From: Demequina soli | GTDB lineage: Bacteria > Actinomycetota > Actinomycetes > Actinomycetales > Demequinaceae | Length of the DNA stretch: 64,000 nt | NCBI RefSeq assembly: GCF_000971195.1 | Contig: NZ_BBLZ01000003.1 | Coordinates: forward strand, 454,963-518,962 | Direction of reading: 5' to 3' | Shown: in pieces, positions 39,303-48,330 of the stretch | Layout: every line of letters starts with the position of its first letter | Numbering within the stretch: the first letter of the stretch is position 1 | Made by a program: the position numbers and the translations under genes | Notes under the pieces: model-generated | Told to the model about the DNA's origin: nothing | Database searches by the model: none | The model's input: the letters and a program-made list of their open reading frames with translations, nothing else

Positions 39303-39379
39303 CCAGGCGCGGAGGACTGAGCGTCCCGAAACGGAGCGAAACGCCGAGAACCGAGGACTGAGCGTCCCGAACCGCAGGG

Positions 39380-40861
39380 TCAGAGGGAAGCGCGCAGGCT
39401 GCGCAGGCGCGCCAGCGCGTGGTCCTTGCCCAGGATCTCCATGGACTCGAACAGCGGCGGCGACACGAGGCGGCCGGTGACGGCGACTCGCAGCGGGCCG
39501 AACGCGAAGCGCGGCTTGATGCCCATCTCGTCGACCAGCTTCACGCGAAGCGCCTCCTGCTGCGCCTCGGGCGAGAAGTCCTCGAGGCCCTCGAGCACCT
39601 CGATCGACGCATCGAGGATGTCCGCGGCGTTCTCCGGGAGCTTGGCGAGGGCGGCCTCCTCGACCACCAGCGCATCGTCCCCCACGAACAGGAAGCCGAG
39701 CATGCCCGGCGCCTCGCCCAGCAGCGTCATGCGGGTCTGCACCAGCGGGACGGCCTCGGCGAGGATCTGCTCCTCGTTCGGGGTGAGGTTCTGCACGTCG
39801 GCGGAGGACAGCAGCCCGGCGGCGTGGAGGTACGGCACCACGCGCGTGGCGAACTCGCCCACCGGCAGCATGCGCATGTGCTCGGCGTTGATCGCCTCGG
39901 CCTTCTTGAGGTCGAAGCGCGCGGGGTTGGGGTTGACGTTCGCGATGTCGAACGCCTCGATCATCTCGGACACGGTGAACACGTCGCGGTCGGGACCGAT
40001 CGACCAGCCCAGCAGCGCGAGGTAGTTGAGGAGCCCCTCGGGCAGGAAGCCGCGGTCGCGGTGGTGGAACAGGTTCGACTCGGGGTCGCGCTTGGAGAGC
40101 TTCTTGGTGCCCTCGCCGAGCACCATCGGCATGTGCGCGTAGGCCGGCACGGCGTCCGCGATGCCCAGCTCGACCATCGCGCGCCACAGCACCACCTGGC
40201 GGGGCGTGGAGGACAGCAGGTCCTCGCCGCGGAGCACGTGGGTGATCTTCATGAGCGCGTCGTCGACGGGGTTGACGAGCGTGTAGAGCGGGACACCGTT
40301 GGCGCGCACGATCGCGTAGTCCGGCACCGTGCCGGCGGGGAAGATCACCTCGCCGCGGATGAGGTCCTGGATGGTGATGTCCTCGTCGGGCATGCGCATG
40401 CGCAGCACGGGCTCGCGTCCCTCCGCACGGAACGCCGCCTTCTGCTCGTCAGTGAGGTCGCGGTCGAAGCCGTCGTAGCCGAGCTTCGGGTTGCGGCCGG
40501 CCGCGACGTGGCGCGCCTCGATCTCCTCGGGCGTCGAGAAGGACTCGTACGCGTAGCCGCCCTCGACCAGCTTCTCCACCACCTCGGCGTGGAGGTCGTG
40601 GCGCTGCGACTGGCGGTACGGGCCGTAGGGGCCGCCGATCTCGGGGCCCTCGTCGTAGTCGATGCCCATCCAGCTCATCGCGTCGAGCAGCATCTCATAG
40701 CTCTCCTGCGAGTCGCGCTCGGCGTCGGTGTCCTCGATGCGGAACACCATGTCCCCGCCGGTGTGACGGGCGTACGCCCAGTTGAACAGCGCCGTGCGGA
40801 CCATGCCCACGTGGGGCAGGCCGGTGGGCGACGGGGAGAAGCGGACGCGGACCTTGCTCAT
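39380..40861 (-). CDS. gltX: Glutamyl-tRNA synthetase
   Basis: The 493-residue class I enzyme charges tRNA-Glu. The HIGH equivalent is in [15 protein letters not shown] (9-23) and the KMSKS equivalent is KKLSKRDPE near 253. tRNA-Glu and tRNA-Gln both occur in this window; many actinobacteria charge tRNA-Gln via GltX and GatCAB (known for the group, not shown here). It follows the FAH gene as is usual in actinobacteria. Confidence 0.97.
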   Translation of the reverse strand: MSKVRVRFSPSPTGLPHVGMVRTALFNWAYARHTGGDMVFRIEDTDAERDSQESYEMLLDAMSWMGIDYDEGPEIGGPYGPYRQSQRHDLHAEVVEKLVEGGYAYESFSTPEEIEARHVAAGRNPKLGYDGFDRDLTDEQKAAFRAEGREPVLRMRMPDEDITIQDLIRGEVIFPAGTVPDYAIVRANGVPLYTLVNPVDDALMKITHVLRGEDLLSSTPRQVVLWRAMVELGIADAVPAYAHMPMVLGEGTKKLSKRDPESNLFHHRDRGFLPEGLLNYLALLGWSIGPDRDVFTVSEMIEAFDIANVNPNPARFDLKKAEAINAEHMRMLPVGEFATRVVPYLHAAGLLSSADVQNLTPNEEQILAEAVPLVQTRMTLLGEAPGMLGFLFVGDDALVVEEAALAKLPENAADILDASIEVLEGLEDFSPEAQQEALRVKLVDEMGIKPRFAFGPLRVAVTGRLVSPPLFESMEILGKDHALARLRSLRASL

Positions 40862-40924
40862 ATGAACTTCCTTGGGACGGGACGATGCGGGGGTGGGCGG
40901 CGCACGGTCGCGCCGGGGGCGCCG

Positions 40925-41707
40925 CTAGGAGCGCCGGATGACGGGGTTGCGCAGGACGCCGATGTCCTCGACCTCGACCTCGACCACGTCGCCGTGGTTG
41001 ATCGTGGTGACGCCGGCGGGCGTGCCGGTGAGGATGACGTCGCCGGGCAGCAGCGTGGTGACCTCGGACACGAGCGACACGACGGTCGCGACGTCCGTGA
41101 TCATGTCGCCGGTGTGGCCGTTCTGGACCTCGGCGCCGTTGATCCGGCCGACGACGCGGACGTCGTCGTGCGCGAGCTCGGTCTCGATCCACGGTCCGAG
41201 CGGCAGCGACGTGTCGAACGCCTTGCCGCGGAACCACTGCTTCTCCTGGCGCTGGACGTCGCGCGCCGTGACGTCGTTGGCGCACGTGTAGCCGTAGATG
41301 TACTGCTCGGCGTTCTCCGGGGAGACGTCCTTGCACACGCGCGAGATGACGATCGCGAGCTCCGCCTCGAGCTGGACGTCCTCCGCGTAGTGCGGCAGGA
41401 CGATCGGGTCGTCCGGACCCACCACGGCGGTGTTGGGCTTGAGGAACAGCAGCGGCAGGTCGTCGACCTCGTTGCCCAGCTCCTTGGCGTGCTCGGCGTA
41501 GTTGCGGCCCAGGCAGACCACCTTGGAGCGGGGGATGACGGGCGCGAGCAGGCGGACCTCGTCGGTCAGCTTGATCCGCTCGCCGGTGACGGTGCCCGGG
41601 GTGTACATCGGGTCGCCGGTGAGGACCACGAGCTCCTCGGCCCCCGCCTCCCCGTCGACGATCGCGTACCTGGGCTCGGATCCGGTGGTGAAACGGGCGA
41701 TGCGCAT
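40925..41707 (-). CDS. Fumarylacetoacetate hydrolase family protein
   Basis: The 260-residue protein has the FAH C-terminal fold: CLGRNYAEHAKELG, LFLKPNTAVVGPDDPI, QLEAELAIVI (metal-binding Glu pair) and GYTCANDVTARDVQ. It probably cleaves or decarboxylates a 2-oxo acid. ATG follows TAGGCT by seven bases. The 63-base gap to gltX holds a 10-mer copy (40880). Confidence 0.92.
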   Translation of the reverse strand: MRIARFTTGSEPRYAIVDGEAGAEELVVLTGDPMYTPGTVTGERIKLTDEVRLLAPVIPRSKVVCLGRNYAEHAKELGNEVDDLPLLFLKPNTAVVGPDDPIVLPHYAEDVQLEAELAIVISRVCKDVSPENAEQYIYGYTCANDVTARDVQRQEKQWFRGKAFDTSLPLGPWIETELAHDDVRVVGRINGAEVQNGHTGDMITDVATVVSLVSEVTTLLPGDVILTGTPAGVTTINHGDVVEVEVEDIGVLRNPVIRRS

Positions 41708-41789
41708 GGGCTCCAGCCTAGTGGTTCGAGGGTGGCGCGCCCGTTGCCGGCCCTCTTGTCCGTCGGACCCGGTGCCTACGATGGGCGGC

Positions 41790-42275
41790 ATGGGAGAGGC
41801 AGCCGACCGCATCGTCGCGAGCGCCGAGGAAGGCCTCGCCCGCCTGCTCGCCCGCACCGACGCAGCGCCCGATGCCGACATCTCCGCCGTGGAGCGCGAC
41901 CACCGCGTCGCCGACGTGCTCGCCCACCTGCACGCGTGGCACGTCCTGCTCACCGGATGGGTCGCGGAGGACGCCGCCGGCCGCACCCCCGCCTACCCCG
42001 CCGAGGGCTACACGTGGGCCACGCTCGGCGAGCTCAACGCGGCCCTCCACGACGCGCATCGTCACCTCTCCTACGACGACGCCCGCGCCGCGCTGGTCGC
42101 GTCCCACGGCCAGGCGGTCGCGACCGTGCGCGCGGTGGACGATGCGCGGCTCACCTCCCCCGACGCGTTCCCCTGGCTCGGGGGCGACCGGCTCGCGTCC
42201 GTCGCGCACGAGTGCCTGGGCGGCCACTACATCTGGGCGATGGGCCTGCTCGACCGCGCCGGGGTGCCCGCGTGA
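41790..42275 (+). CDS. DinB-like four-helix protein (ClbS/DfsB family)
   Basis: The 161-residue protein has the metal-site spacing of DinB-like proteins: DVLAHLHAWHVLLTGW near 45-60 and HECLGGHYIWAM near 145. Some ClbS/DfsB homologues protect against DNA-damaging metabolites, others are thiol transferases. ATG at 41790 is chosen because TACGAT lies seven bases upstream; an ATG nine bases earlier overlaps that box. Confidence 0.75.
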   Translation: MGEAADRIVASAEEGLARLLARTDAAPDADISAVERDHRVADVLAHLHAWHVLLTGWVAEDAAGRTPAYPAEGYTWATLGELNAALHDAHRHLSYDDARAALVASHGQAVATVRAVDDARLTSPDAFPWLGGDRLASVAHECLGGHYIWAMGLLDRAGVPA

Positions 42276-43315
42276 CCGCCGCGCGCGTCGCGGGGCTGGA
42301 CGTGGCGCGCGGCCTCGCGGTGCTCGGGATGGTCGCGGCGCACGTGGGGGCCGACGGCGAGCGCGGCGACGGCGAGCCGTGGCCGTGGCTCGTCGCGGCG
42401 CACGGGCGCCCGTCGGCGCTGTTCGCGGTGCTCGCGGGGGTGACGATGTCGCTCATGCTCGCGCACGCCGGCGGCCGGCACGATGCGCGGGCCGTCCGCC
42501 GCACGCGGGCCCGGGTGGCCACGCGGGCGGGGCTGCTCGTGCTCCTGGGCGGCATCCTCGTGACGCTCTCGACGGGGGTCGACATCATCCTGGTCAACCT
42601 GGGCCTCATGATGCTCATGGCGCTCCCCCTGCTGCGGGCGCCGTCGTGGGTGCTGCTCGCCGGCGCGGGCCTCGCGCTCGCCGTCGGCCGGGTCGTCGTG
42701 CTCGCCGTGCGCCCCGACGGGTGGTGGGAGACCATGCCCGTCGTCGGGCGGCTGTGGAGCCTCCACTACCCCGCGCTCGCGTGGATCGGCTACGTACTCC
42801 TCGGCGTCGCGGTCGGGCGGCTCGCGCTGACGTCAGGCCGTGTCCAGGCATGGCTGGCGGCCGCCGGCCTGAGCGTGGCGCTCGCGACGGTCACGGTGAG
42901 CCTCGTCGCGGGCGGCGGTGAGGTCACCGGGCTGGTCGCGCACTCCTACACGCCGGTCGAGATGACGCACAACGCGGGTGTCGCGGTCGCGGTCATCGCG
43001 GCGTGCTGCTGGGCCGCTCCGCGCGCGCGGACCCTGCTGAGCCCCGTCGAGGCGCTGGGATCGATGGCGCTGACCGCGTACACGGTGCAGGTGATCGTGA
43101 TCGCATTCGTGGGCTCGGCGATGGTCTACGAGCCGTCGAACGTCGCGCTCGTGGCGCTCGAGGCGGCGCTGCTCGCGGGCGCGTGGGCGTGGAGGCGGGT
43201 CGGGCTCGGCCAGGGCCCGCTCGAGCGGGTCCTCACCGTCGCCTCCGATGCCGCCGGCGACTCCGCCGTGCGCGGCATGCCCACGAGCCCGTCGCCCAGG
43301 GAGGTCCCGGCGTGA
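42272..43315 (+). CDS. Multi-pass membrane protein (DUF1624/DUF418-like acyltransferase fold)
   Basis: The 347-residue protein starts RVAGLDVARGLAVLGMVAAH, the hallmark of heparan-alpha-glucosaminide acetyltransferase-like and DUF418 proteins. About ten helices follow, with EALGSMALTAYTVQVIV near 275 as in DUF418. It may transfer acyl groups across the membrane. GTG overlaps the preceding stop (GTGA). Confidence 0.82.
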   Translation: MTAARVAGLDVARGLAVLGMVAAHVGADGERGDGEPWPWLVAAHGRPSALFAVLAGVTMSLMLAHAGGRHDARAVRRTRARVATRAGLLVLLGGILVTLSTGVDIILVNLGLMMLMALPLLRAPSWVLLAGAGLALAVGRVVVLAVRPDGWWETMPVVGRLWSLHYPALAWIGYVLLGVAVGRLALTSGRVQAWLAAAGLSVALATVTVSLVAGGGEVTGLVAHSYTPVEMTHNAGVAVAVIAACCWAAPRARTLLSPVEALGSMALTAYTVQVIVIAFVGSAMVYEPSNVALVALEAALLAGAWAWRRVGLGQGPLERVLTVASDAAGDSAVRGMPTSPSPREVPA

Positions 43316-44256
43316 GCGTCGCCGACTGGCTCATGGCCGGCGATCCCGCGATCCGCTGGCAGACGATGCGCGACCTCCTCGACGCCGACCCCATCGAGGT
43401 GGTCGACGAGCGCGCCCGCGTCGCCCGCGAGGGCTGGGGCGCCCGCCTGCTGTCGCTGCAGCGCGAGGATGGCAGCTGGGCCGGCGGCGCCTGGTACCCC
43501 TCACTCGACGACGAGCCCGCCGAGGGCCAGCCGTGGACCTCGACCGCGCACGTGCTGCTGCTCCTCACCCTGATGGGCGCGGACCCCGACGCGCACCCCG
43601 TGCGCGAGGCGGCCGAGCGCGCGTTCGCCTCGGTGCGGTGGGAGGACGGCGACCAACCGTTCCTCGACGGCGAGAGCGAGGCGTGCTCGCTGTCGACGGC
43701 GATCTCGATCGGCGCGTACTTCGGCCACGACATGACCGCGCCCGTCGGAAGGCTCGTCGGGGACCGCCGCGACGACGGCGGCTGGAACTGCGAGCCCCCA
43801 TGGCGATCCCGCAGGTCGAGCTTCCACTCGACCATCGGCGCGCTCGAGGCCCTCACCGCGCATCGCCGCCAGCACGGCGCGCTGCCGCCGTTCGCGGGCC
43901 AGTGCCTCGAGGACGGCCAGGACTACCTGCTCGCGCGCAGGCTCATGTTCCGCCGCACCACGGGCGAGGTCGTGGACCCGGCCTACCAGCGCTTCTCCTT
44001 CCCCACCTACTGGCACTACGACGTGCTGCGCGCGCTCGAGCACCTGCGCGAGTCCGGCGCGGAGCCCGATGCGAGGGCCGGCGAGGCGATCGACATGCTG
44101 CGCGCGCGGCGCTCGTCGGTCGGCACGTGGTCGCTCGAGAACACGCACCGCGGGAAGGTGCCGTTCGTGATGGAGCACGGCGACGGGCGGCCCTCGCGGT
44201 GGAACACGCTGCGGGCGCTGCGCGTGCTGCGCTGGTGGGAGGAGGGCGCGCGCTAG
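43312..44256 (+). CDS. Squalene-cyclase/prenyltransferase-fold protein
   Basis: The 314-residue protein has QW-like repeats: LQREDGSWAGGAWYPS near 50, DRRDDGGWNCEPPWRS near 152 and later RSSVGTWSLENTHRGK. It lacks the full DxDD cyclase core and is half the usual cyclase length, so catalysis is doubtful. It is third in a coupled operon with the DinB-like and acyltransferase-like genes (GTGA overlap, GGAGG upstream). Confidence 0.75.
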   Translation: MSVADWLMAGDPAIRWQTMRDLLDADPIEVVDERARVAREGWGARLLSLQREDGSWAGGAWYPSLDDEPAEGQPWTSTAHVLLLLTLMGADPDAHPVREAAERAFASVRWEDGDQPFLDGESEACSLSTAISIGAYFGHDMTAPVGRLVGDRRDDGGWNCEPPWRSRRSSFHSTIGALEALTAHRRQHGALPPFAGQCLEDGQDYLLARRLMFRRTTGEVVDPAYQRFSFPTYWHYDVLRALEHLRESGAEPDARAGEAIDMLRARRSSVGTWSLENTHRGKVPFVMEHGDGRPSRWNTLRALRVLRWWEEGAR

Positions 44257-44261
44257 GCGCG

Positions 44262-44270
44262 TTATCCACA
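44262..44270 (+). promoter_or_regulatory. Single DnaA box
   Basis: TTATCCACA matches the DnaA-box consensus exactly. It is isolated; no second box or AT-rich element is nearby, so it is not evidence of an origin. The rest of the gap 44257-44377 holds the palindrome GGCCGCGACGCGGCC (44323-44337). Confidence 0.4.
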
Positions 44271-44377
44271 GAAGCCGCCCCGCCCTTCCACGCCGCGCCA
44301 CTCGGAGCAAAGGTGCTGTTCAGGCCGCGACGCGGCCTCGGAGACATCCGCCGAAGCCTCGAGCAAGGACCGCTCGC

Positions 44378-44782
44378 ATGCGCACCTCAACCCTCCGATG
44401 GCGAGCCCTCCTCGTCGTGCTGGCGCTGCTCGCCGGCGCGACGGGATGCCGGTCGATCGAGATCTCGCCGCCGATCTCCAGCTGCCACCACTACGTGGCG
44501 CCGTCGCACTACGGCAGCTTCACCATCCAGCAACGCACCCGCGGCGCCTCGCTGCAGTGGGGCACTTACCCCAATGCGGCCTACTCGGGGACCAGGTACG
44601 AGGTCGAAGTCTTCGTCGGCGGCAAGCGTTACGATGCCAAGGTTCAGTACTACGCGCCTCACGGCAGCGTCGCCGCGGCCACCGCGCGCCGGGCCAGTGG
44701 TGCGATCCTTCGGATCTCGGGCACGGTGCACCGATCCGGCACCACCGTGCTCGTGTTCACGATGCAATGTCGGATCATGTGA
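44378..44782 (+). CDS. Hypothetical lipoprotein
   Basis: The 134-residue protein has a signal peptide with LAGATGC (Cys24) and a beta-rich tail with a terminal MQCRIM. Its codon use is less GC-rich than its neighbours (for example TACGATGCC, TTCGGATC), which may indicate later acquisition. I recognise no family. Confidence 0.65.
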   Translation: MRTSTLRWRALLVVLALLAGATGCRSIEISPPISSCHHYVAPSHYGSFTIQQRTRGASLQWGTYPNAAYSGTRYEVEVFVGGKRYDAKVQYYAPHGSVAAATARRASGAILRISGTVHRSGTTVLVFTMQCRIM

Positions 44783-45225
44783 AGCGGATCAGGGCGATGG
44801 AATCTCTGCGGTCCTTCTCGGACGACCTCTCGCGCGACGTCGCGACGTCGGGCCTCGCACTCGAGCTGTCCCTTTACGACCCGCGCCGACGCGAGTGGAT
44901 CCTCGGCGACGGGGACGCCCCCGAGGCCTTCGGCACGGACGGGTTCGTCATGGTGCTGCCCGGGCGCGCCAAGTCCATCGGCGCCCGATCCGATGGCGGC
45001 CCCGACCTGGTGGAGCTGGTGAGCGAGGTCCAGGACTGGGTCGTCGACGAGCTGGGGCGCGGGTGGCCGGAGCTCGTGTCACCCGACGGTGCGTTCGCGG
45101 GACTCCTCGAGCCGGGCATCGTCGCCGGCGAGACCGTCTGGCGCTCCCCCGGCGCGACGCCGGTAGCGGTCGGCGACCTCCCGCACGCCCCGATCGGGGA
45201 GTCCGCCGCAGGCCCGCGCGGCTGA
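44779..45225 (+). CDS. Hypothetical protein
   Basis: The 148-residue soluble protein has a mixed alpha/beta look (SLYDPRRREWILGDGD; DWVVDELGRGWPEL) and no recognised domain. GTG at 44779 overlaps the lipoprotein stop (GTGA), which decides the start; ATG at 44767 or 44797 are alternatives. Probably co-transcribed with the lipoprotein gene. Confidence 0.6.
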   Translation: MKRIRAMESLRSFSDDLSRDVATSGLALELSLYDPRRREWILGDGDAPEAFGTDGFVMVLPGRAKSIGARSDGGPDLVELVSEVQDWVVDELGRGWPELVSPDGAFAGLLEPGIVAGETVWRSPGATPVAVGDLPHAPIGESAAGPRG

Positions 45226-45262
45226 CACGTAACCTTCCCGCCCGTGCCGGACACTCCTGGTT

Positions 45263-45859
45263 GTGAGCGCATCGGGGGGCGACGAGGCGAGGCTGTGGGA
45301 CGCGGCGCGCGCCGGTGACGGCGACGCCCTCGCACAGATCTTCGACCTGCACGGCCAGCGCGTCTACCGGCACGCGCTGCGGCTCCTCGGCGACCGGCAC
45401 GATGCGGAGGACGCCTCGGCGATCGCCTTCCTCGAGCTGTGGAGGGTGCGGGCTCGGGTACGGGTGGTCGACGGCAGCGTGCTCGCCTGGCTGCTCGTCA
45501 CCACCACGAACGCGGCGCGCAACGTGCGACGCAGCGGGCGCCGCTACCGCGCCCTGATCGCCGCGTTGCCCCGCGAGGCACCCGCCGAGTCGGCGGCGGA
45601 CCGCGCGGAGTTCGACGGGGCGGTGCTGGACCACGTCGACCCCCGACTCGCCGAGGCGCTGCGCGCCCTGCCGTCCGGCACGGCCGCCCTCGTCGCCCTG
45701 ACCGTGCTCGAGGGGTGCTCGGTCGCGGAGGCGGCCGCAGCGACCGGCCTGTCCGTGGGAGCGGCGAAGACGCGGCTGTCCCGGGCCCGGGCGACACTGC
45801 GCGACGCGCTGCCCGACCTCGACCCCGCCGGAGACGCGCAGGAGGCACGCCATGGCTGA
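45263..45859 (+). CDS. Sigma-70 family (ECF-like) sigma factor
   Basis: The 198-residue protein has region 2 (ALAQIFDLHGQRVYRHALRLLGDRHDAEDASAIAF, about 22-56) and region 4 (LPSGTAALVALTVLEGCSVAEAAAATGLSVGAAKTRLSRAR, about 137-178). It starts at GTG 45263. Upstream GTAACC at 45232 could be the -35 of an autoregulated ECF promoter. The overlapping next gene is its likely antagonist. Confidence 0.88.
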   Translation: MSASGGDEARLWDAARAGDGDALAQIFDLHGQRVYRHALRLLGDRHDAEDASAIAFLELWRVRARVRVVDGSVLAWLLVTTTNAARNVRRSGRRYRALIAALPREAPAESAADRAEFDGAVLDHVDPRLAEALRALPSGTAALVALTVLEGCSVAEAAAATGLSVGAAKTRLSRARATLRDALPDLDPAGDAQEARHG

Positions 45860-46601
45860 CGTGATGGACCCGGTCTTCGCGGCGGGGCTGCGACGCGCGC
45901 TGGTCGAGGCGACCGCGCCGCGGCGGCGCTGGGCGCGCGGCGGGCGGCGGTGGATCGTCGGCGGCGCAGCGCTGCTCGTCGTGGTCGGGACCGGCGCGGC
46001 CGCCGCGCAGCTGCTGGCCCTGCCCGGAGGCGAGGTCGCGACCAACGTGGCCGGAGCGGTCGAGGCGACCGGCACCGGAAACGGGGCGCTCCGCCTCGGC
46101 GCGGCGCCGGCTGACGCCGAGGGCGTCTCGTTCGACTTCGACTGCCTCTCCGCCGGGAACTTCGTGATCGGCTCGATGGGCACCACCGTCCGGTGCACCG
46201 CGGCGGACATCGACGCGGGCACCTCGCACACGAGCGGGAAGCTGCGCCTCGAGGAGCTCACCGACGGCGAGATCACCGTGAGGACCATCCCGGGTGCACG
46301 CTGGACGATGTCGGCGGCGTACGTCTCCCTCGAGCCCGTGCCCCTCGCGACGAACGCGAACGGCGAGACCTACGGCACCGACGCGTTCGGCGCCGACCCC
46401 GACCTGATCGCCGCCATCGCGACCAACGGGAGCGCCGGCTACATCCGCCGGGAGGACCTCGATGCGGCGACCGGCGCGGACCCCTCGACCCCGGAGGAGG
46501 CGCTCGCGCGGCAGGAGGCGCACGAGTCGGGGACCACGACGATCCCGGTCTACGAGTTGGATGGCGTCACGGCGATCGGGGAGTTCCGGATCGGCGGCTG
46601 A
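45852..46601 (+). CDS. Membrane protein, probable anti-sigma partner
   Basis: The 249-residue protein has a basic cytoplasmic N-terminus (about 1-34), one helix (about 35-55) and an extracytoplasmic domain with two Cys (FDCLSAG, TVRCTAA). It overlaps the sigma gene by eight bases. No zinc anti-sigma HxxxCxxC motif is present, so the antagonist role is from context only. Confidence 0.65.
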   Translation: MADVMDPVFAAGLRRALVEATAPRRRWARGGRRWIVGGAALLVVVGTGAAAAQLLALPGGEVATNVAGAVEATGTGNGALRLGAAPADAEGVSFDFDCLSAGNFVIGSMGTTVRCTAADIDAGTSHTSGKLRLEELTDGEITVRTIPGARWTMSAAYVSLEPVPLATNANGETYGTDAFGADPDLIAAIATNGSAGYIRREDLDAATGADPSTPEEALARQEAHESGTTTIPVYELDGVTAIGEFRIGG

Positions 46602-46623
46602 CCAGGGGTGTTACGGTCGCGGC

Positions 46624-47346
46624 ATGGACTCGGACGGACGCGGACCGCGGACCCGCCTCGCCGCCTGGTGGGACCGCCTCACGCACGGGCCGGCGCCGGC
46701 CCGAACCGAGCTGCGCCTGGACGACGAGTCGCAGGCGTGGCCCGGCATCTCGCGGGACCTCTCCACGGTTCGCCACCTCGCGCTCGAGTCGACGCAGACC
46801 GTGAGCCGCGTGCTGCTCCCCCATCGCGAGGGCGCTGCGTGGTCCGACCTCGCCGCGCGGGTGGGCGTGGCGCTGACCGCCGAGGTCGCACTGGACGAAC
46901 TCGACCACGACCAGAACTACTCGTTCGGAGACGTCGACGCGGAGACGTGCCGACGGCTCGTCGCGGCCATCCGCGACGTCGGGCTGCGCGAGGACGTCGA
47001 CCTCATCGGATGGTGCGTCTACGCGGACGAGGACGCTTGGGCTGCGCTGGGCGCGCGACGCATCCCGGAATCGCCCGCGGGCGTGCGGTGGGAGGACGGC
47101 GTCCACGCGCGCGCGCGCGGACTCACGCTCGACGCGCTCGTGAGCTTTGCCGGACCGCACGCGCCGCGCTTCCCCGTCGCCGTGATCCCGGCGGATGGCA
47201 GCTACCTCATCGCCGCGCCCGGCTACTCGGACTCGCTGTACGTCTCGGGCCCGGGCGCTCTCGCCGCGTCGCTGCGGGACCACGGCCTCGAGGCCCTGCC
47301 GCTCGAGCACGGGCTCGACGGGCCGCTCGTGTCCAGCCACGACTGA
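46624..47346 (+). CDS. Hypothetical protein
   Basis: The 240-residue soluble protein shows no recognised domain; it has several Trp and a C-terminal segment ADGSYLIAAPGYSDSLYV. ATG follows TACGGT by six bases, so it is transcribed separately from the sigma pair. Converges on the exporter gene. Confidence 0.6.
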   Translation: MDSDGRGPRTRLAAWWDRLTHGPAPARTELRLDDESQAWPGISRDLSTVRHLALESTQTVSRVLLPHREGAAWSDLAARVGVALTAEVALDELDHDQNYSFGDVDAETCRRLVAAIRDVGLREDVDLIGWCVYADEDAWAALGARRIPESPAGVRWEDGVHARARGLTLDALVSFAGPHAPRFPVAVIPADGSYLIAAPGYSDSLYVSGPGALAASLRDHGLEALPLEHGLDGPLVSSHD

Positions 47347-47364
47347 CCGGCACCGCACGCCGGG

Positions 47365-48261
47365 TCAGGCGGGCGAGGGCGGGATCGCCGCATCGTCCAC
47401 CGTCTCGACGCGGGCCGGCCGCGGCGCCGTGCGCACCGCACCGACGCCGGCGACCGTGACGAGCACGATGCCCAGCGCGACGGTCACCGTCATCGCCTGG
47501 CCCAGCAGCGCCAGGCCGGTGAGGGCCGCGAGCGCGGGGGCGAGCGCCATGAGGATGCCGAAGGTCTCGGCACGCATGTGCCGCAGCGCGGAGATCTCGA
47601 TGCCGTACGGGATCGCCGAGGACAGCACCGCGACCGCGAGTCCCAGGGCGAGGATGCGCGGGTCGAGCAGCGCGCCGCCGACCGTCGCGAGCGCGGCCGG
47701 CACCGTAAGGATGGCGCCGACGCTCGTGGCGAGCGCGAGCCCCGTGAGGCCCGGCATCGCGGCGCCGGCGGCGCGCGCCATGAGGATGTAGACCGCCCAC
47801 AGCGCGGCCGCACCGGCGGCGAAGGCGACGCCCACGAGGTCGAGGCCGTGCGCGGTGCCGCCCAGCAGCACCACTCCGGCCGCCGCGATCAGCGCCCACA
47901 CCAGTCCGCGCAGGCTATGGCTCGCGATCACGCTGAGCGTGAGCGGGCCGAGCACCTCGATGGTGACGGCGATGCCGAGCGGGATGCGCGCGATCGCCAG
48001 GTAGAACAGCGCGTTCATCACGCCGAGCGCCAGGCCGTACCCCAGGACGATGCGCCAGTGCGCGCGCACGGCCCCGCGCAGGGTCCGCCGCGCGATGACG
48101 AGCATGATCACCGCGGTGAAGAGCAGGCGCAGCGCCACCATGCCGACCGGGCCGGCCTGCGGGAACACCATCACCGCGACGGCGGCGCCCGCCTCCTGGC
48201 ACAGCAGGCCCACGAGGACCAGGAACGGCGCGAGGGCGGCGGCGCGGGAGTCGTGGGGCAC
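47365..48261 (-). CDS. EamA/RhtA-like exporter
   Basis: The 298-residue protein has ten helices in two EamA halves. The second half contains GIEISALRHMRAETFGILMALAPALAAL, typical of RhtA threonine/homoserine exporters. It starts at GTG preceded by CACTCT six bases upstream. Confidence 0.88.
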   Translation of the reverse strand: MPHDSRAAALAPFLVLVGLLCQEAGAAVAVMVFPQAGPVGMVALRLLFTAVIMLVIARRTLRGAVRAHWRIVLGYGLALGVMNALFYLAIARIPLGIAVTIEVLGPLTLSVIASHSLRGLVWALIAAAGVVLLGGTAHGLDLVGVAFAAGAAALWAVYILMARAAGAAMPGLTGLALATSVGAILTVPAALATVGGALLDPRILALGLAVAVLSSAIPYGIEISALRHMRAETFGILMALAPALAALTGLALLGQAMTVTVALGIVLVTVAGVGAVRTAPRPARVETVDDAAIPPSPA

Positions 48262-48330
48262 GGGACAAGAGTGGCAGGTCGGCGGGTGCCGCTGAACGCG
48301 GCGTTCCGCGCGCGGGTGACAATGGACGCC

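Larger units (their letters stand above)
39117..39368. repeat. GGGACGCTCAGTCCTC repeat island
   Basis: Two direct copies (39117-39132, 39158-39173) and two inverted copies (39312-39327, 39353-39368) of GGGACGCTCAGTCCTC flank a tandem array. The copies could pair into large hairpins. Further copies are at 58319 and, degenerate, 55082. The whole 296-base gap 39084-39379 consists of this island; no gene is seen. Confidence 0.85.

Noticed and set aside
44262..44270. Replication origin
   Set aside because: A single DnaA box without clustering, AT-rich DNA or dnaA/dnaN neighbours.
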